This document shows, piece after piece, positions 60,922 to 64,000 of a DNA stretch of 64,000 bases. The stretch spans positions 1,612,001 through 1,676,000 of the forward strand of contig NZ_JAGIOP010000002.1 of assembly GCF_017876775.1 (NCBI RefSeq). Reading direction: 5' to 3'. Below the pieces are notes generated by a model. It made no database searches and was not told the DNA's origin. It saw only the letters and a program-made list of their open reading frames with translations. Position 1 is the stretch's first letter, and the number at the start of each line of letters is the position of its first letter. The position numbers and the translations under genes were made by a program. Source of the DNA: Mycolicibacterium lutetiense (GTDB lineage: Bacteria > Actinomycetota > Actinomycetes > Mycobacteriales > Mycobacteriaceae).

Positions 60922-61848
60922 ATGGTTCTGGCGGCGGCTATCCAACTCGAGGCGACACTGGCTGACGTTCCGGCCAACCTGGCCGCCTGCGAGCGGCTCG
61001 GCGATGAAGCCGGACGTGCAGGCGCACGCATTATCGCGCTACCGGAGTTCTTCTCCACGGGAATCGGTTTCGCCGACTCACTGGCCGACGCAGCGTTGCC
61101 GCCGGACGGCGCCGCGACACAGCTTCTCACCACGCTCGCCCATCGGCACGCAGCCCTGGTCGGCGGGTCTTTTTTGTGCCGCGACGCCGACGGACACGTC
61201 CGCAATGCGTACCTTCTCGCCGATCCGACCGGCATCATCGGGCGCCACGACAAGGACTTCCCCACCATGTGGGAGAACGCGTTCTACGTGGGTGGCAACG
61301 ACGACGGGATCATCGACGCCGACGGGTTTCACGTCGGCGCGGCAGTGTGCTGGGAACTGATGCGCACCGGCACGGTCCGACGCCTGCAGGGCCGCGTCGA
61401 CCTGCTCATGACCGGTTCGGGCTGGTGGTCGATCCCCCAATGGCGACCACGCACCGTGTTCGACCATATTGAGCGGAACAACCGTCTCACCGCCCGCGCC
61501 GCGGCAGCCTCGTTCGCCCGGTACGTCGGCGCACCCTGCGTGCACGCCGCCCACGCAGGCAACCTCGAATGCTCGATGCCGTGGCTGCCGGCGACCTACC
61601 GCGGCCACTTCGAGGGCTCGACCATGATCACCACGGCATCGGGCGAGATCGTCGCCGAGCGACGAGCCGAAGAAGGAGAGGGTGTGGTTCTCGGCGAGAT
61701 CACGGTCGGGCGCCAAGACCCCAGCCTGCCCACCCCCACCGGCTATTGGCTGCACAAACGGGGCCTCCTGCCGAGCGCGGTCTGGCACTACCAGCGCTGG
61801 CACGGCCGGCCCTGGTACCAACGCAACGTGGCCGGCACTCCGTCGTGA
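60922..61848 (+). CDS. Nitrilase-superfamily carbon-nitrogen hydrolase
   Basis: A 308-residue nitrilase-fold enzyme hydrolysing a nitrile, amide or carbamoyl bond. The catalytic triad is complete: Glu42 in IIALPEFF, Lys111 in RHDKDFPTMWE and Cys143 in AAVCWELMR. The length is that of single-domain members. ATG 60922 follows a GAGGAG-type site; the frame extends upstream through operator site 2 and that part is rejected. It is divergent from the aldolase operon and probably supplies its substrate or releases ammonia. The substrate cannot be named. Confidence 0.9.
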   Translation: MVLAAAIQLEATLADVPANLAACERLGDEAGRAGARIIALPEFFSTGIGFADSLADAALPPDGAATQLLTTLAHRHAALVGGSFLCRDADGHVRNAYLLADPTGIIGRHDKDFPTMWENAFYVGGNDDGIIDADGFHVGAAVCWELMRTGTVRRLQGRVDLLMTGSGWWSIPQWRPRTVFDHIERNNRLTARAAAASFARYVGAPCVHAAHAGNLECSMPWLPATYRGHFEGSTMITTASGEIVAERRAEEGEGVVLGEITVGRQDPSLPTPTGYWLHKRGLLPSAVWHYQRWHGRPWYQRNVAGTPS

Positions 61849-61939
61849 GCTCCTGCCTGGGCGCCTTCACCTAGGCGAAACCCAGTCGAATCGAGGGCTT
61901 TTCATACTGACCTCCGTACAGACAATAAGTTTCCTTCAT

Positions 61940-61952
61940 GACACAATGTGTC
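61940..61952. promoter_or_regulatory. Operator site 3: GACACAATGTGTC
   Basis: A perfect 5+3+5 palindrome of the GACAC-N3-GTGTC family, 47 bases upstream of the small secreted protein gene. It lies between that gene and the nitrilase gene. Confidence 0.7.
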
Positions 61953-61999
61953 CTATGATGGGAGGCGTACTGCCGGCCATCAAAAGGGAATGAGAAGCC

Positions 62000-62299
62000 A
62001 TGAAGCACACCGCAACCATCACGGCATTTTCTATCGGCGTGGCCGCAAGCAGCCTCACTGCCGGCGCCGCGGTAGCCGCAGCCGCCCCAACCGGACCGTC
62101 GGCGGCCGAAACCATCGCGCTACTGCAGTCCGAAGGCAAGCGGGTGATCATCAACCGGGTCGGCAGCGGTCCGCTCGATCAGTGCACGGTCACCGATGTC
62201 CGCTCGGTGGTCCTACGCCCGCAGGCAAGGACGGTCACGATTCACGGCCTGCCGGATCTGGAGCCCATTCCCACTGTGCACGTCAACCTCAAGTGCTGA
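62000..62299 (+). CDS. Small secreted protein of unknown function
   Basis: A 99-residue protein with a clear Sec signal peptide (MKHTATITAFSIGVAAS... AVAAAAP, cleavage near residue 28). The mature ~70 residues contain SAAETIALLQSEGKRVIINRVG and two cysteines (DQCTVT and the C-terminal residue), able to form one disulfide. Similar small exported proteins are widespread in mycobacteria, without known function. ATG 62000 is preceded by GAGAAG. Operator site 3 lies upstream, so it probably belongs to the same regulon as the nitrilase and aldolase genes. Confidence 0.82.
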   Translation: MKHTATITAFSIGVAASSLTAGAAVAAAAPTGPSAAETIALLQSEGKRVIINRVGSGPLDQCTVTDVRSVVLRPQARTVTIHGLPDLEPIPTVHVNLKC

Positions 62300-62323
62300 T
62301 CGACGAACGCACGGCGAAAGCTG

Positions 62324-62851
62324 TCAGCGGTTGCGGCTGTACTCGCTGTGGGTGATCACCAGAACCTCGCTGGGCGTGTTTCCCCGCTGCCGAAGCTGGT
62401 GGGGCAGGGAAGCGTCAAAATACGCGCAATCGCCGGGTTCCAGCGTGACCAGATCATCCTGGTATCGCAGCTCCACAACCCCGGCGTGGACGAACACCAA
62501 CTCCTGTCCGGCGTGTTCGGGGTGCGGATGTTCGGCGAACTTGAGCGTGGGCCGCACTATGAACGGCGACATCGATTTGCCGAGCATCCCTGCGGCGACA
62601 GCGTGATAGCGGCTGCTTCCGCGCCCGTCAGCACGATCGACGGACAACGTCGTGACCGCAGGATCCTCGGAAAACAGCTGTGCCACATCGACCTCGAGCG
62701 CGCGTGCCAGCTTCATCGCGACGGCGATGGACGGGGTCGAGCGCTGCCGCTCGACCTTTGACAGGTAACTCTTGGTCAGCCCGGTCGCCTCGGCAAGTTC
62801 CTCAAGGGTCATGCCCCGCTGTTGACGCACAGCACGCAAAAGAGCGCTCAT
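62324..62851 (-). CDS. XRE-cupin transcriptional regulator
   Basis: A 175-residue regulator with an N-terminal XRE helix-turn-helix (LRAVRQQRGMTLEELAEATGLTKSYLSKVERQRSTPS, about residues 5-41) and a C-terminal cupin sensor (EHAGQELVFVHAGVVELRYQDDLVTLEPGDCAYFDASLPHQLRQRG). ATG 62851 has GGGAGG five bases upstream. Its promoter contains operator-like site 4. Such proteins (PuuR type) repress catabolic genes until a metabolite binds the cupin. I infer control of the aldolase operon, the nitrilase, the secreted protein and itself. Confidence 0.9.
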   Translation of the reverse strand: MSALLRAVRQQRGMTLEELAEATGLTKSYLSKVERQRSTPSIAVAMKLARALEVDVAQLFSEDPAVTTLSVDRADGRGSSRYHAVAAGMLGKSMSPFIVRPTLKFAEHPHPEHAGQELVFVHAGVVELRYQDDLVTLEPGDCAYFDASLPHQLRQRGNTPSEVLVITHSEYSRNR

Positions 62852-62902
62852 GACACCTCCCGCCTGGCAATACCGAACACTGTCGGCATTATTCTCCCAT
62901 AG

Positions 62903-62915
62903 GACAATCAGTGTC
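62903..62915. promoter_or_regulatory. Operator site 4: GACAATCAGTGTC
   Basis: Same layout as the other sites with one arm mismatch (GACAA/GTGTC), preceded by AGG as in site 1. It lies 52 bases upstream of the XRE-cupin start, consistent with weaker autoregulation. Confidence 0.6.
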
Positions 62916-62969
62916 ATATCGACGACATCGAAGAATATCGAGGCCAATCGCCGGCAATCTGCGGCGAGA

Positions 62970-63995
62970 TCAATCCCCGGTCGCGGTAATCAACGCCCAC
63001 AGTCCATCCGAGCCCGCCACAGTGGCGTACTCCATGAGCTTGTCATCCCAATGCGCAACCGAGCCGTACTCCGAACGCCAGGACAGTGCGGGCATCGTGA
63101 ACTCGTGCAGGCGGTGCTCACGCGTCGTGCCGATCGCGCCGTGCACCTGATGAGCATTGCGCACCACGACCGACGTGGCATGGCCGACGCAGGAGCGTGC
63201 CACTGCGACAAGGAAATCCAGGTGCTCCGAGGACCAGTCTGAACGAAGCGCCTCGGCCAGCGCACCGTCGGTAGCCGCACGGGCCAGCGCGGACTCAGCG
63301 GCGATGTCGGCCACCAGGGTCTGAACCGCCTGGAACTTGGCCAGCGGTCGGCCGAACTGAGTGCGCTCGGACGTATGCGCCACCGACAGGGCCAGGGTCC
63401 GGTCCAGCACCGCGCACACCTGCACTGCCCGCACCAGCGCGGCACGGCGGGTGAACTCCTCGATCACGTTGTCGGGCAACGGGGTTCCCGTCAAGGCGGT
63501 GACATCTACGCTGACGTCATCACGCGGCTCCCCCGCCCGGTTACGGCCTGGAGTCACCGACAGTGACGCGGTATCCACATCGGCCACGCAGTATCCGGTG
63601 CCGTCGCGCCAGAGCAGCGCCACCCGGTCGGCGCCCGCCGCCCACGGCACCCCGCCCGCCACACCGTCGTCGTCGAGCAGGCAGGCGGTGCGCCGGGAAT
63701 CGTCGGCTTCCAGGCCCGCCGCCTCCAACAACCAGCAGGCCAGCAGATCATGTTCGGCCAGCGGGATTCTCACCCCGTGCCACGCTGCCGCGCGCAGCAG
63801 TTCGACTGCCTCGGCCCAGCCGGCGCCGCTGCCGCCGTACTCCTCGGATCCGGTCAGCCGGACCAGGCCGAGTTCGCCCAACTGGTCCCACAATTCGGTG
63901 ATTCCCTCACCTGGCTCGTACCGTTCGCGGTGCGCAGCGAACACCGCTGACATCATCTCGACCAGTTCGGGGTCAACAGCGTTCATGACACCCAT
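62970..63995 (-). CDS. Acyl-CoA dehydrogenase family protein (FadE-like)
   Basis: A 341-residue acyl-CoA dehydrogenase-like protein. N-terminal helices (ELVEMMSAVFAAHRERY, LVRLTGSEEYGGSGAGWAEAVELL), an FAD-contact helix RTQFGRPLAKFQAVQTLVADIAAE and HQVHGAIGTTREHRLHEF are recognisable, but the protein is short. The catalytic glutamate position near the C-terminus is not evident, as in the small partner subunits of heteromeric FadE pairs used for sterol and bile-acid side chains. ATG 63995 overlaps a TAA that probably ends the upstream, out-of-window partner gene (TAATG). Confidence 0.82.
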   Translation of the reverse strand: MGVMNAVDPELVEMMSAVFAAHRERYEPGEGITELWDQLGELGLVRLTGSEEYGGSGAGWAEAVELLRAAAWHGVRIPLAEHDLLACWLLEAAGLEADDSRRTACLLDDDGVAGGVPWAAGADRVALLWRDGTGYCVADVDTASLSVTPGRNRAGEPRDDVSVDVTALTGTPLPDNVIEEFTRRAALVRAVQVCAVLDRTLALSVAHTSERTQFGRPLAKFQAVQTLVADIAAESALARAATDGALAEALRSDWSSEHLDFLVAVARSCVGHATSVVVRNAHQVHGAIGTTREHRLHEFTMPALSWRSEYGSVAHWDDKLMEYATVAGSDGLWALITATGD

Positions 63996-64000
63996 TAGTG

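Overview
The window is GC-rich actinobacterial chromosome. It looks like a rapidly growing environmental Mycobacterium (Mycolicibacterium-type). The evidence is WhiB7 with its attenuator leader, UvrD2 with a tetracysteine motif, F420-type enzymes, a UPF0182 membrane protein, frequent ATGA/GTGA start-stop overlaps, GTG starts, and gene order shared with M. tuberculosis. I recognise three conserved blocks from memory of the M. tuberculosis map: the end of the nuo operon (nuoL-M-N, 1-3702); a TetR/APH/unknown/AofH/hydrolase block matching Rv3167c-Rv3171c (7033-16054, with extra genes inserted); and a UPF0182/PDZ-protease/DUF2342/cyclodehydratase-like/ABC1/whiB7/uvrD2 block matching Rv3193c-Rv3198c (44689-55604).

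Between the second and third blocks lies about 27 kb of accessory DNA. In order it holds: an alcohol dehydrogenase and a quinone reductase; a large membrane acyltransferase; a probable glutarate/glutaryl-CoA operon (acyl-CoA dehydrogenase, aldehyde dehydrogenase, CoA-transferase) with a convergent PucR regulator; a small type VII secretion-like cluster with a split gene and a decayed lipoprotein copy; an MFS pump divergent from a Baeyer-Villiger monooxygenase/TetR pair that has two operator-like sites; an AtoE-type transporter; a nitrogen-oxide/copper cluster (regulator, NnrS-like membrane protein, and a very large protein with a full set of copper nitrite reductase ligands); a divergent hemerythrin-DUF2249 protein; a Fur regulator coupled to a heme-barrel protein; and an initiator tRNA.

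After uvrD2 come an NmrA-like/Rrf2 divergent pair with a clear palindrome, then a catabolic module: class II aldolase, DapA-like lyase, MOSC protein, RidA and membrane protein on the minus strand, a nitrilase and a small secreted protein on the plus strand, and an XRE-cupin regulator. Four copies of a GACAC-N3-GTGTC palindrome sit in the promoters of this module, including the regulator's own, which suggests one local regulon. The window ends in an acyl-CoA dehydrogenase subunit.

The most interesting points are the GACAC-N3-GTGTC regulon, the membrane-fused copper nitrite reductase operon, the whiB7 leader with a 58-codon upstream ORF and mutually exclusive hairpins, the split type VII-associated gene, and a dispersed family of long intergenic hairpins. 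I saw no CRISPR array, transposase, rRNA or prophage genes.
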